A DNA stretch of 64,000 nt, from positions 620,001 through 684,000 of the forward strand of contig JAGMUV010000030.1 of assembly GCA_020744425.1 (NCBI GenBank), written 5' to 3'. Shown in pieces: positions 19,891 through 30,983 of the stretch. Under the pieces are notes generated by a model. The model was given only the letters and a program-made list of their open reading frames with translations, searched no databases and was not told the origin of the DNA. How positions within the stretch are numbered: position 1 is the stretch's first letter; every line of letters begins with the position of its first letter. Source of the stretch: Dactylonectria macrodidyma (taxonomy: Eukaryota > Ascomycota > Sordariomycetes > Hypocreales > Nectriaceae). The position numbers were made by a program, and so were the translations under genes.

Positions 19891-21430
19891 TTGATGTACT
19901 GACAACCGGGAGGGTGCCTGTGACTGTAGGGCAATTCAAAGAGACAACAAAGTGAGGAGGCGTATAGCCAGATGTTGATGCACATCGGTGGTGCTCGATG
20001 CATAGACGACATCCACGGTGTGAAAGTATTAGCCACGGATCTTATAGCCTGTGTACCATTAGTCATAAGTGGCTTATTCCAACGAAGGGAGGAACGTACC
20101 CAGAACCGCAAGCTGAGTATAAACCAATCCAATTTTGTCTACAACACAGTGGTTAAGGGAAGAGTTAAAGGAACGGTTGGAAGGCAACGCGGCCAAATTT
20201 ATACCCCACCCATTCAGGGCACGTGCTAAAAGTGGCAGAGTCGAGAGAAACTACCTACAAGGGGCATCGTATTAGCCATGATGTGAGTCCTCTCATCGGC
20301 TTAAGCAAGTATCGGACTTATGTAATCTATCAGCATCAGCGCGTCCATCCATCAGCGTCAGCGTATCCATGATGCATCAGCGTCAGGGCCAGGGCAGCCC
20401 ATCTGTATCTCTTCGCTACAACCAAGAAGGGGCTATAGACCCGCACAGTGTCTTGGATCATCTCGAATGAAGGATCTTCAGAGATGGAAAACCAGTGGCG
20501 GTTTAGACCCTGGGTCCTCCGTCGAGCGCGTGATGGCTGCAACAGACTGCGAATCCAGAGCTAGCCGATGATGATGATGATGATGATGATGTTCCATTAC
20601 GTCCGTGATTAGAGAGGGGCAGCTACGTAAGAATCGCTAAGCCTATTCTAGAAGCGTCCAATACTCGGTTCCGAGCCCTAGTAATCTGTCTCGATCCAAA
20701 TGCCTGAATGTCTCTTATACTGTACCCTTTAATCCGTCTCTTACTATTTGACCTGTCCTTTTCCAATTCTGGAGCCTGTCTAGAGCTGGCCGATCATCCA
20801 CAGTGTCGGGGAGATCTTCGATCGGCAGAGGACAGCGTCAGAAGTGGACTAGCGGGGAATCTTTCACAACTGAAAAAGCGGAACCCAGTTTCGGAACCCA
20901 GTTTCAGTTTTCACAGCAATGCATGACACGGTTTGGGCTTAAGGAAATAAGGATATAGGTTAGGCAAGGTAGGACACAGTATTGGCTTAAGGAGACCAGG
21001 TCACAATTTGGGCAATGCACATGTACATTAGTAATCAGTGCCCTTTCGGCTTAAGCCGCCGGGCGTTAATAAATTGTATTGTACGTCCCTTCGTCCCCTT
21101 ATAACCAAACTTAAAGTCGACTTCGCTTACAGTATTGTATTGTATGGGGAGTCCGTCTCAGGATGCCCAATTAGGTTCTGGTTTTGACCACGTGGTGCTA
21201 ATAAGAAACGCGGCGCACTTCCGGACGGGAAATGAGGGTAGAGAGTTAAAGGTTGTGATTGCCCCGGAAGTGGAAATGCGGCGTACTTCAACCGTAGTTC
21301 TTGACAGTTCGTCCACAAATTGCTAATAGGCAGCAAAAGCTGAAATTGACTTCTCTTTTGTTAGTAAAATTTTAAATATATAAAGCTTTACAGGAGCTCC
21401 TAGACTAGATACCCCAATTAAACAGTTACT
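19891..21430. other. intergenic with GAT microsatellite
   Basis: No supported gene. Contains the GAT tract listed separately and several copies of a GGCTTAAG-type word between 20930 and 21060. Nothing else recognised. Confidence 0.4.
20567..20592. repeat. (GAT)n microsatellite
   Basis: About eight perfect GAT/ATG trinucleotide units in non-coding sequence. Confidence 0.9.
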
Positions 21431-22024
21431 ATGACATTTCTCCCATCTGAGATCTGGCATAGTATAGCAGGCAAACTTGCACGAAGAGATCTTTTCAGTT
21501 TTCTATTGACACATCGTCATGGTTACAACGCAGTCAGTCAAGATCAAGTAGACCATGTGAAGCGATGGGACTCAATTTTCAAAAACTACGACTGGATTCA
21601 TAAAATACAATCTACTGGGTCGACACCTGCTCTCATTTGCCGAGACGGGGAAAAGCCATACATCTACCTGCTCTTGGTGAAGGCAGAAAAAAGATTAGAC
21701 GATCCTGTCTTTCTGGATATATTAACAGCATCTCTTCATGTGCACAAGCGTGGTACATCGGCCTCTGAAGTAGACTTCGGAAAGTTCACACTGAATATTG
21801 CTGATCTTCTATACCCTGGACCCCCAATTAGTCAAAAAGACCTTGAATGGATGCGCAATGGTGAAAAAGTACAAGTGGTAATATTTGAGAAAGGACTTTT
21901 TACAGTAAAGCCTCAGGGTGTATCTAGGTTCGGTTGGATTGATATACCGGAATCTACATGTACAGCTCTATTTGAAGAAACCAACATTGATCTAGTGGGG
22001 TTTGTAGATTCCAGTAGACGCTAG
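21431..22024 (+). CDS. F-box-like protein
   Basis: 197 aa, uninterrupted, starting MTFLPSEIWHSIAGKLARRD; LPSEIWHSIA and DLFSFLLTHR fit the first helices of an F-box. The remainder (KRWDSIFKNYDWI, then PYIYLLLV) resembles fungal F-box proteins without a defined repeat domain. A similar W.-IFK.-DW pattern occurs in the frame at 55457-55957. F-box proteins recruit substrates to SCF ubiquitin ligases; the target is unknown. No intron is needed. Confidence 0.6.
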   Translation: MTFLPSEIWHSIAGKLARRDLFSFLLTHRHGYNAVSQDQVDHVKRWDSIFKNYDWIHKIQSTGSTPALICRDGEKPYIYLLLVKAEKRLDDPVFLDILTASLHVHKRGTSASEVDFGKFTLNIADLLYPGPPISQKDLEWMRNGEKVQVVIFEKGLFTVKPQGVSRFGWIDIPESTCTALFEETNIDLVGFVDSSRR

Positions 22025-23399
22025 CTCATGCTATCCACAATCGTGAAGCAGGCGTGGATGGATTGGACCGAGGTTTCAACACCTCGGGGGCTAAGGAAGG
22101 GGGTAATATATCAAGGGAAGGGCTCCAGACCAGACCTTAACATCCGAGGCATCTTTTCCAGACAGCAGGAAGGAACGAGTGCGTCTCTGTCAGCTAGCCT
22201 GACCTAGCAATTCTATTCAATGGGCGTCTTTATTTTCCTAGTTATACAGTCTTTTCAAAATCGCTTGCTGTGTCTTCCTTACTCCAAATACTCTGACTCA
22301 ATCTGCCGTGTCTCACACCTCCGAAAGCTCCCTAGATCCTAAGCGGCATATACCTCTTGTTGGAATGAGGATAGAAATGAGGCAAGGATCACGATCATCG
22401 TGAACTTGTTCACGATGAGAATGAACGACCACAACTAGTATCAGGCAGCAGCTTGCTGCCTAGGATATTGGCAGATTGGACATAGGAAAAAGAGACCGGC
22501 CTTCGTCACTCTCTTAGATAGAAGAAGTAGCTCAATTCAATGTCTTCTGGCCACATCCTTTGTTGCACCCCTTAACTCGTGAGACCTCTAATCCCTTGCC
22601 AAAACTCCACCCTATAGCTTCATGGGTAGCGTTGCATGAACAAGTCATGTAATGGTCAGAAATTAATAGCGCAAGTCCTGTTCTGAAACAAAGGTAACAA
22701 AATTTCTAGTCTAGTAAATGTATCGTACTCTATGTCTTTAGTTGGGAGGGTATCTTCAGGCAATGCTGCCGCGTTTATTTTCATTGAGGGACCTGGTGCC
22801 GTACTATTTTGGGCACGTGGATGCCATGCATCAACCGCCGAATAGATAGGACAGGAAGTTTACGTTCATCCCTAGGATATTCCTTACATGGATAATAGTT
22901 TTATTTAATGGAAAAGAAATAAAAATATGGCTTATGAGACACGTGAGTAATATTGACGACAATAGGTGGGTATTATCTAGCCCTTAAAATCCATATTGTG
23001 TCTGAACACCGTTTTGGATATGAATCCACAAATGGTCACATAGGCACCTAAGGACATTCACAGTCACCGGCAATGAATCGAACTCCTGGGGCGGCGCATA
23101 GAGTACAGTGGCTGTGTAGTTGCATCTTAGCTTCTATTGGCTTGATTATTAATTTAAGTTAGCGACTCACCAAACAGGTTCTCTAAGTGGAGCTACGACG
23201 CCGAAATATATAGATGTAACGGAAGTTGACCTCATGATGATATTTGTCGCATAATATTGTACAAGTACACGCACTAGGATGCTAAATACCCCTCTTATTT
23301 TCCTCCCTTCGTTTGATCTCTCGCAACACTGCCTCTTGAATTCCTTGAATCGCGCCAAAGGCGAACGCTACCAATTTGTCGGCGCCCCTATCGATTGCA
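22025..23399. other. intergenic, nothing recognised
   Basis: About 1.4 kb without a supported frame. A short palindrome (GATCATCGTGAACTTGTTCACGATGA) lies near 22392-22417. No transposon or RNA gene recognised. Confidence 0.4.
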
Positions 23400-24048
23400 A
23401 TGGCTCAGCATTACCCTCAGGATTCCAATGTCCAGAATCAGGAGTGGTCCAAAGGCCTCTGCAGTTGTGGTCCTTGCGACACATGTTTGCTTGGCACCTT
23501 CCTGCCCTGCATCTGTAAGTTCGTTTCTTCTTAATCGGAATGGAACATACCTTCGCTGCGACCGAAAATAACTATCGAGCAAATAAACGGGGAATGGTAT
23601 TGTACAGGCAACATTCTTACAGGCCGGGTTACAGTGCTCGGCCGGACTTCGTATCGTATGCAAAATCCTTCCATGCAGTCTGTGAGAAGCTTCAACAATG
23701 ACTGTATGATATTCTGCGCTATCCAGTGTCTCACTGGTTGCGGTTGGGTGTAAGTGTCGAAGCCCCTTCGCTTTCCCAAGTAGGCTTATCTAAATTCCTA
23801 CAAATAGCTACACTACGATGAAGCGGGGAGAGGTGCGTCAGCAATTTGGCATCCAGGGCAGTATCATGGGAGACTGTTGCACCAGCTACTGGTGTGGCTG
23901 CTGTGCTCTCATCCAGCTGGAGGAGGAGGTAAAAGCTCGTCACTCCCAAGGTCCCATTACCCAGGGCTACAAAAGCCAAACGGATGGCATGCAGATGCCT
24001 GAAGGGAGGTCCCCAAGCCAACCAGCTACCTCTGGGCTTAGTCGATAA
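23400..24048 (+). CDS. PLAC8-family cysteine-rich protein
   Basis: Exons 23400-23514, 23635-23749 and 23808-24048 with introns of 120 and 58 bp; 471 nt gives 156 aa. KGLCSCGPCDTCLLG and FLPCILLGRTSYRM open the domain. FNNDCMIFC and CLTGCGWV form the central Cys-rich hydrophobic segment, and GDCCTSYWCGCCALIQLEEE is the classic PLAC8 end. Family members are membrane-associated and linked to cell size, metal (cadmium, zinc) tolerance and, in fungi, poorly known roles. The C-terminal ~30 residues are polar. The open frame recovers the complete domain, so the gene looks intact. Confidence 0.85.
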
Positions 24049-24881
24049 GTGCCGAAGGAGTCGATCTTTGCGGTTTCATATGCGAAGTGCTAGGGAACTA
24101 TCGCTTACCATTCACATCATGCTACTCTTCAACGTCGGCTTCATTGGAGTAAATTAGCAGCCCCTTATCGCGTATTCGCATCGTCAATACAGGCTACATT
24201 TTCCCGACGGAGTTGAGCACGCAAGCGCAGACACGTCTACATAGATTCCCTACATATAATGAGATTCCAAATCGCAAAAGCTTGCCATGATCTACCACAA
24301 TGTTTTCAAGGCTTGATGTAAGCCAGTTTGAGGACACTAGAGACAACATTCTCCAGGAAAACAGACCGTTCATCCCCAGAACTGAAGGTATACATCAGGA
24401 AGCATTGGAATGAGCATCTGGCTCTTATTAGGGCAGATTTTAAAGCGTTCCTGGGGTTCTGTGTGAGGGTTGTTGGCTCCCGACAGGCAAGCGCCCGAGG
24501 TCGTTTTCGACATGCCGGGTTGTTTGTGGAAGAACCTCATGACCAAACACCACATAAAATATGCAATAATACGTATTAGGAAAGAATATAAGGGCGCCTG
24601 CTACTGTACATTGACCCTTTTGAGTGTATCTAGTTCAAAGCGGCGACAAGTAATTACCTACTTGAGCCTAGCTATCTACTCGATACCTGACCACCCACTG
24701 TAGGTACTACCCTCTCATACAGACTAGCCCAAATCCCCACACGAGAAAAGAGGGGTCCGGAAGGGACGGAGACATCATGAACATGATCACCATCAATATC
24801 ACCATCTTGGTTCTCTATCGTAATGAATAATATTGCCCTGATCGAATTAACCATATCAGATCCAACACAATGTGAAATATT
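24049..24881. other. intergenic
   Basis: No supported gene or repeat; short frames lack proper starts. Confidence 0.35.
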
Positions 24882-25603
24882 CTAGTATGGGGAGTAAGAG
24901 TCCTCGAATTGCATAGCGTCAAAGCACTCCCTGCGCGAACGCTCTGCGATTGACGCGATCTCGTTCAATGATGCAAGGAGCTGGAAAACAAGAGAATCGT
25001 TCAGGGTCGCCCTCTCTGCTCTCCTAGCAAGGCGTTCGCACTGGTTGTTGGCCAACACAAGAGCCCCCTGCAGCCGTTCATTCTCCACTTTTTCCTGTTG
25101 CAACTGTTGGCTTAACTGCCACACTGTTTGCTGTTTGCATTCTGGAACACCGGACTCCACATAATCGTCCGAAGACTCTGGCGACGACGAAGGGCCAGAG
25201 CTCTGCGGTTCTTCGAGAAGAAGTTGCATATCTGTTGGGTCAATGAAGGGAACAGCATAGAATCTTTCGCCAACCCCTGAGCTTAGTGCTCTATAGGCAC
25301 TTAAGCTGTGCTCACTTAGGTTCTTAGAGAATAAGTAACCATCTTCTGATGAGTGTAGCATCCAAGAATACCCATCACTCTTCTTGGTTACCAGTCGAAC
25401 ATTTTCAGGCTCGATTGTTAAGCCAGTGCTATCCTCTATGAATAGTTAGTCAATATTCTTTGGGATGGTGGGGGTATCTGACTGATATGAGCCGCAAGCA
25501 ATGCTCTACAACTTCTTCTGAGTGCCTTTCTTTCATCGACAATAGGCCTGTCCTGTACCATATCGCGAGGGTTCACTGTGATCTGGTCGGTATGATCACT
25601 CAT
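24882..25603 (-). CDS. hypothetical coiled-coil protein
   Basis: Exon 1 is 25603-25483 (starting MSDHTDQITVNPRD) and exon 2 is 25435-24882. A 47 bp intron with donor GTCAGA and a TTGACTAAC branch site joins them; 675 nt gives 224 aa. Exon 1 ends in KALRRSCRALLAAHI. The C-terminal half contains a Gln/Glu-rich heptad region (WQLSQQLQQEKVENERLQGA) predicted to form a coiled coil. No known domain. It starts a run of small coiled-coil genes (24.9-31 kb). Confidence 0.6.
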
Positions 25604-26079
25604 ATTTGAAAATAAAAGTAGATAGAAGCTCTGAAATAGATGGCGTGATATCAAAGAACTTCTTTTATTTATATACTTGCTTACAGTACCTAGAAGAGTA
25701 AAAATGAACACTGCATTTCTCAGCGCAGCCTTGTGGCAATTTGGAAGCAGGAAGCTGACCTTTCCGGCGCTTTTCTTAGACAAATCGAAAGGAGCCGCTG
25801 CTTGGTTGCAAACTTGAAGCACTGGGTGAATTAAGCCATAACTTGGACTGACAGTTGGTTTGCCCAAGACACCATTGTTACAGTACAGTACTGTACTCCT
25901 GCTGTATCTGTAGGTAGTCCACGGCCGGATTTGATCCCATATTCTCTAGGGCCTTGAATCCTTTCGCCCCTTGAGACCAATAAAGATTCGAAGAGTCGCA
26001 TTGGAAAGGGTACAAATAGCTCTTGTTGTATCAACCGAGGTATTTGCAGACCATACTGCCGACTCCGCCACTCACACTC

Positions 26080-26550
26080 ATGATGACGACAAACAACCTC
26101 TGGGGGGCAAACCTACATCCCCAGACTCTCTGGTGGGTGACTGCGATTATCAATGAATTAACGCACTATCAGGAATGTGTAAAGCTGCAGGACCGGGAGA
26201 TTAGTAACCTCATCCACGAGAAGCAGGTGCTGGAACATCAAACCGTTCAACAGGTGACATACCAACAACACATAATTCACATACAAGCGAGGCTTATTGA
26301 GTCACTGAGAAGCGAGGTTGTAAACAACCAAGTCATTTCACCTAGGAGGCTCAACCTTGACTCGTTGTTCCTGCCACAGTCGGCTGTAACATCAACTTCT
26401 CCTTCATTGGGAACATTTTCTCCCAACATTTTAGCAGCAATGGCCGAGTCTCTTGATGGCGAAGCACAGGGTCTGTGTGGAGAGAAAATGGACTCAAAGG
26501 GCCAAAGAAATGAGAATCATCAATGTGCTACAGACGACACAAGTGAATAG
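26080..26550 (+). CDS. hypothetical coiled-coil protein
   Basis: 156 aa from the first in-frame ATG (MMTTNNLWGANLHP); the frame extends upstream only from a TTG. The middle (HYQECVKLQDREISNLIHEK and following QQVTYQQHI) is heptad-like; the C-terminus is polar. Divergent from the previous gene. Unrecognised. Confidence 0.5.
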   Translation: MMTTNNLWGANLHPQTLWWVTAIINELTHYQECVKLQDREISNLIHEKQVLEHQTVQQVTYQQHIIHIQARLIESLRSEVVNNQVISPRRLNLDSLFLPQSAVTSTSPSLGTFSPNILAAMAESLDGEAQGLCGEKMDSKGQRNENHQCATDDTSE

Positions 26551-26714
26551 ACAAATTCTCTTCAGCTATCTATACTGTACTCATAGACGTGTTGCATTCA
26601 GCATTTAATCCATTTCATGGCTCTCCGATCACATCGGTTTCTTCTTCTTAATTCAAGGCCCATTTAATTGTCTCCTCTCCCCCCTCACCACGTGCTATCT
26701 GATACCAAGGTGAT

Positions 26715-27062
26715 ATGGAGAAACCAAGGTGGAAAAAGCGCATTTCACATTGTTTCGACAGGTCTGCACCGCCTCCCCCTGATCCATCATCGAAAGAGAT
26801 CGACCCACCTCAAGTACATATAGCGTGGCTGGCAGAGGAGAATAGGAGGCTGAGGAACGAGCGGGAATACTTGGACAATTTGATTAAAGAGGTTTTACCC
26901 ATCGTACCAGCGATTGAATTGCACACTGCGGGGCTCAACGCTACTCTTCGCAACTTTCAGCAGGAGTTGAGAAACTATGAGATTTATCGCACGACAAACA
27001 TGCAATCACCCACTACCGTTCAACGAGAACCTTTTAGCAAAGAACGCAATGAAAGGGTGTGA
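26715..27062 (+). CDS. small coiled-coil protein, member of a two-gene family
   Basis: 115 aa, start MEKPRWKKRISHCFDRS, basic N-terminus, Pro-rich linker. The core LAEENRRLRNEREYLDNLI is followed by KEVLPIVPAIELHTAGLNAT. The core pattern (LxxExxRLR, then EVxxPxxPxIxLHxxGLxA) recurs in the gene at 29838. Probably a cytosolic or nuclear adaptor; function unknown. Confidence 0.55.
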   Translation: MEKPRWKKRISHCFDRSAPPPPDPSSKEIDPPQVHIAWLAEENRRLRNEREYLDNLIKEVLPIVPAIELHTAGLNATLRNFQQELRNYEIYRTTNMQSPTTVQREPFSKERNERV

Positions 27063-27609
27063 CAGCTTAGGATGTCTGATGTTTCAGCCTGCGAAGGCTT
27101 GATATTGAATGTATGGATTTAACGGGTGAGGATTTTTCATATAAACCATAGCCAGTAGAGTAACTGCTATTATTATTATTGTCATCATCATCTTATGGTG
27201 CTGTCTTTCAACTTTTGTAATCGCACTTGAAATGGTCGGGAGGATAGCCTAACAATAGATGAGAGTTTATTTGTCGAGTTCCATCACTTTTCAAATTAGC
27301 TACAGTACTAACTGAGCCAAGCCTATACGTACGATATCTGTATCTCTGAACTCAGAAACTATTTTGCACGGACGGACCTCTTTCCCAATCAAGAGGCTCT
27401 CCCGGACTTGAATCCGACCCCAACGTGCTTGACCTTAGAGGAAACTCTGGAGCCACTTACCACTTTTCAAAAATGGCGCGGTTAGGCCATTTTAGACTAG
27501 GGAATGGACAGTTCTGGACAGCGCCAGTGGAACCAGTTCATTAATAAGGGCTGTCCACTACTCTGTGCGAGTCTGGTAAACTTTTTTTTAACGCTACATA
27601 ATCTCAAGA
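27063..27609. other. intergenic with short TTA/ATC microsatellite
   Basis: A TTA/ATC trinucleotide tract lies at about 27167-27193. Nothing else recognised. Confidence 0.4.
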
Positions 27610-28284
27610 ATGGATTCGGAGAGCCAGTACCATGCACCACAGCGAGACATGGAAGGTGTTACCGATGATTCTGGTAAGTGATCATATATCACCCGAGTTG
27701 AATCTTCACCGCTTATTTTTTTAGATGGTGACTTTACAGGTGAAGAAAGCGATGGCACGGAATTTGTCGTTTCGGATTCGGAGGACGTGGACTCCATTGA
27801 GTTGTCTCAAACGCCCAGTGAATATCTCGACCAAGTCGTAGAGGCTAGTCAAAGTATGGGGCGATCGAATTCTGTCGGATCTGGTCGCTGTAATACACGG
27901 AACACGGTTGGTACTAATCACGGTCTCATCAACGGTGGGAGCTGTGCCACGAAAATGCGAGTTCGCCCGCGTCACATTGCGAATTGTCAGTTCGGTGTGC
28001 TTTACGCTATGGAGATCCTTGAAAAGGCTTTACAAGAGCTGGAACGAGGACTATCAACAGGATCGAATAGCTGTGGCGGTGTCTGCGATTACCGTCAAAC
28101 AAGTATTTCACCCCAATCAACACACAATTGCGTGTGCTGCCAGAACAAGGGACCTCAAGCAGATTATTTGAATTCGCCTGTCTCCGCAGATGTACAAAGC
28201 CAAGACGAAGACAGAGACGATGGTGGTTCCAATTCAGACGTTCCATTGCTAAGGTCAAGATTTTGTGAGTACCGTAAGAGTTAA
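27610..28284 (+). CDS. hypothetical acidic protein, two exons
   Basis: Exon 1 27610-27673 and exon 2 27725-28284 around a 51 bp GTAAGT...TTTTTTTAG intron; 207 aa. N-terminus strongly acidic (GDFTGEESDGTEFVVSDSED), then a central helical segment (FGVLYAMEILEKALQELERG) and a Cys-containing stretch (CGGVCDYRQ, NCVCCQNKG). The layout (short conserved helix within disorder) resembles small fungal transcription-linked proteins, but no family is assigned. Confidence 0.55.
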
Positions 28285-28408
28285 GGGGGTTAGCTACTGT
28301 ACCTAGAAAATATAACTAGCCTTTGCTAAAAACACATATTTCCAAATCCAAGACAAATGCCCTCCTGATAATTGAGTCGCTTCCATCATGGAACCCCCCA
28401 GCCTCCGA

Positions 28409-28992
28409 TTAGCTCTCGCGTTGACCTCGTGACCAAATACGGTTCAAGCCGCCTCGGGCCAATACCTTGTGGCGATTATTCGAATGTGGAGTTTTGTTGT
28501 CCCACCCACTAATTGCGGCTCGAATCGCCCCGATCGGGTAGCTGATTCGATTTTGTCGAGTATCTCCTTCATCCTTGGACCCAGAAGCTATCCGATTTGC
28601 CGGCTCGAACTCGGGCTGAGACTTGGGCTCGGACTCAGGCTCAGTGTTGATGTCGGACTCCAAATCTGCGTAAATACCTATAGTTAGCATTAGGAGGAAT
28701 CGAGATGAATTGACTTACCTATCTCACGTTCCAACTTTCCAACCCTAGGTTCCAAACTTTCCTTTAGCTCGTTGATCTCGTTCATTTGGTCCATTTGCTC
28801 CCGCTCCAAATGATCCACCCTAGTTTCCAGATTTGCCTTTAGTTCCTTGAGTTCGTTCATCAATTTGTTATTTAGCTCCTGCATCTCGTCCAACTCTTTC
28901 TTTCTACGCGGTCGAAACCTGCGTTGTTGTGCCGCATTATAGCCTCGCCTTCGCTGCTCGCTCAATGCGTAATCATCCTCTTGCAAAGACAT
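28409..28992 (-). CDS. leucine-zipper protein with bZIP-like basic region
   Basis: Exon 1 28992-28719, exon 2 28665-28409, intron 53 bp (GTAAGT, branch GCTAAC, acceptor ACGCAG); 531 nt gives 176 aa. RRRGYNAAQQRRFRPRRKK resembles the Yap-type basic region NRAAQRAFRERK, but the Asn-to-Arg spacing is not canonical. An uninterrupted Leu heptad region (LDEMQELNNKLMNELKELK, then LETRVDHLE) follows directly, as in bZIP factors. The tail has an EPESEPKSQPEFEP acidic-proline repeat and a basic end. A nuclear DNA-binding role is plausible but unproven; a plain coiled-coil protein is the alternative. Confidence 0.55.
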
Positions 28993-29238
28993 GTTGAGGA
29001 CTGTGGACTGGACAGTTTCCGGACCACACTGTCGTGTCTGCCCGAGTGTCTTATACGAGATTGGTCAAAAAGAGGCGGGGTTGGTAGGATCAAGAGCAAA
29101 TTGCTGGCCCGAGCTTGGTTTGGCTCTAGCGTCGTCGTGCCCCGTACTCCAGCGAGCAATCTCCGATAGCCCTGCAAGGCGCTAGGCAAGGGAGCATGCA
29201 CTGAAAAATCGCATCAAGCAGACACCTCGAAAGGGCCG

Positions 29239-29697
29239 ATGTACACACTGGCATCCGACCACATCCTGTGGGCGACTCTCGGAACTTTAATAATCCGCTA
29301 CCTGCCGGCCATGCTTCGTACATCCAGAAGTGTCTGTTTGGCGCGAAGAGCAGTGGGACGCCACAAGTTTCCCAACCCGCTCTCAGACGGTTTTGTAGAA
29401 TGGCGCCAAGACTCCGCCTTCGCCGAGTATGCTCATATCCGTACGTCACAATCCATTTAGTGTTCCATCTTCATAATTTCATAATGCACACATACTGCAG
29501 TACCCGTGCAGGTGCGCTACTTATTTTATGACGATGATGTGTTGGACACAATTTGTGGGAGCTTGCGTGACGCACTCCCGTGGAGAGGAATAGCTACCCT
29601 GGAGCTAGAAGAGGTGAAAGGATGGCGCGCGCAAACGAGCCTGGATAAGGAAATAGCCAAGAGCTCCGTCTTACAGTATTCAGATGGACATCTATAG
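29239..29697 (+). CDS. hypothetical protein, two exons
   Basis: Exon 1 29239-29440 and exon 2 29501-29697 with a 60 bp GTACGT...CTGCAG intron; 132 aa. Exon 1 starts MYTLASDHILWATLG with a hydrophobic N-terminal segment; a second ATG (MLRTSRSVCLARRAVGRHKF) gives an Arg-rich N-terminus that could target mitochondria. Exon 2 encodes QVRYLFYDDDVLDTICG and a Glu-rich helix. Unrecognised. Confidence 0.45.
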
Positions 29698-29837
29698 GAT
29701 AGCTTTTTCTTTACTCGTTTGGGCCCAAGAAGTCCATAAGTGTTCCTCCATGATAAAACCCGTTTTAAGGTACAAATTGAGGGTTGGGACCCTGTTCTAG
29801 CAGGTCAATCTACAACCATCCAAACCGAAGTTCCAAA

Positions 29838-30203
29838 ATGAAGAAACATGGTTTGAGAAACCGCGTTTCGCAACTCCTAGGTATCAAGAAAATACGACCA
29901 GGCGCAGATAACAATCCTGGGCCTCGTACCTTGAAATCTGTGCGTTATCGGAACAGTAAACCACCAGATACGACGGCAAAGGTTGCATCACAAAAGCTCA
30001 TTGTCAATCTTAGCCGAGAAAGCGGCCGACTGAGATGGGATTTGATTCATAAGAGTCATGTGGCCAACGAAGTGATCATCCCTTTTTTACCATTAATACA
30101 ACTTCACTGTGACGGCTTGTCGGCCGCTGTCCAGCAATGCAAGATGAAAATCGAGCATTCCACTTCACAATGGGAATTTGCGAACGATCAAGGATTTCAC
30201 TGA
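29838..30203 (+). CDS. small coiled-coil protein, paralogue of the 26715 gene
   Basis: 121 aa, start MKKHGLRNRVSQLLG, basic N-terminus. LIVNLSRESGRLRWDLI is followed by HVANEVIIPFLPLIQLHCDG and LSAAVQQCKMKI. It shares the EVxxPxxPxIxLHxxGLxA signature and overall order with the 115 aa protein at 26715-27062; the sequences are otherwise divergent, so the duplication is old. Function unknown. Confidence 0.55.
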   Translation: MKKHGLRNRVSQLLGIKKIRPGADNNPGPRTLKSVRYRNSKPPDTTAKVASQKLIVNLSRESGRLRWDLIHKSHVANEVIIPFLPLIQLHCDGLSAAVQQCKMKIEHSTSQWEFANDQGFH

Positions 30204-30407
30204 TGTGCTGGGCTGGAAGGTTGTTATCTTGATAGCATTAGATTAAGTGAAACATACGATAGCTTGTACGTTGTTCGCGCTCTTGCACGTACTCCCTTCT
30301 AAGCACTTTGTTGACTCTGCTCCCCACTCCTTCGGCTCTCTAGTGGTCCAGAATAGACTGCCCACCCCTGCCTTTCCAAATATTTCCCATGTAAATAGCA
30401 GACATCC

Positions 30408-30983
30408 ATGAATTCTGATTCAGAATCGCCATCTATTCCTATATGCTGTCATACTATTCATTACCCGTCGCAGCGACCCAAAACCACAATGGATGTACGG
30501 CAAAACCTAACTGAATCTCGATATCCCAAGAGACATCGTAATCGACTTCAAAGCCCAACGAGAAGCTGCCATCGAACATCTAGGCGAGAGGTAACAGCAC
30601 ACCAGGCGCGATGGAAAACGGCGCCCTCTGATCGCTATTGGCTGCGAGAACGCCGTGGAAAATCAAGAAAACCCCCCATTCGCCCACCCGAACCGGAAGA
30701 ACCTAGCGAGAGTTTGGTGTGTTTGCAGTCCACGACTCATCCTGGAAAAGAACCCATTGATGATGATACACATGTGGACGAGTGCAATCAGACACAGTGC
30801 GAGGCGGGAAAATCTTGTCAGCGAACAATGGACAAAGACATAAAATGGAACCAAGGAATTCTATATCGACGTAAAGATAGCGGCACCTTTGCGGGCAGCT
30901 TCATATCTGATGAAACAGTTGTTGACGTCGATGGCGAGAAACTTATTGCATATAGTCTGATCGCGCGGCTAGACTTTTGTTGA
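30408..30983 (+). CDS. hypothetical basic protein
   Basis: 191 aa, start MNSDSESPSIPICC. Arg/Lys-rich from residue 45 to 95 (SRYPKRHRNRLQSP, RERRGKSRKPP), suggesting nucleic-acid binding or nuclear import. The C-terminus (WNQGILYRRKDSGTFAGSF, then DVDGEKLIAYSLIARLDF) looks ordered. No family recognised. Confidence 0.45.
   Translation: MNSDSESPSIPICCHTIHYPSQRPKTTMDVRQNLTESRYPKRHRNRLQSPTRSCHRTSRREVTAHQARWKTAPSDRYWLRERRGKSRKPPIRPPEPEEPSESLVCLQSTTHPGKEPIDDDTHVDECNQTQCEAGKSCQRTMDKDIKWNQGILYRRKDSGTFAGSFISDETVVDVDGEKLIAYSLIARLDFC

Noticed and set aside
27385..27460. Another tRNA-like T-loop (ACTTGAATCC)
   Set aside because: Surrounding bases do not fold into a cloverleaf; no CCA-proximal stem.
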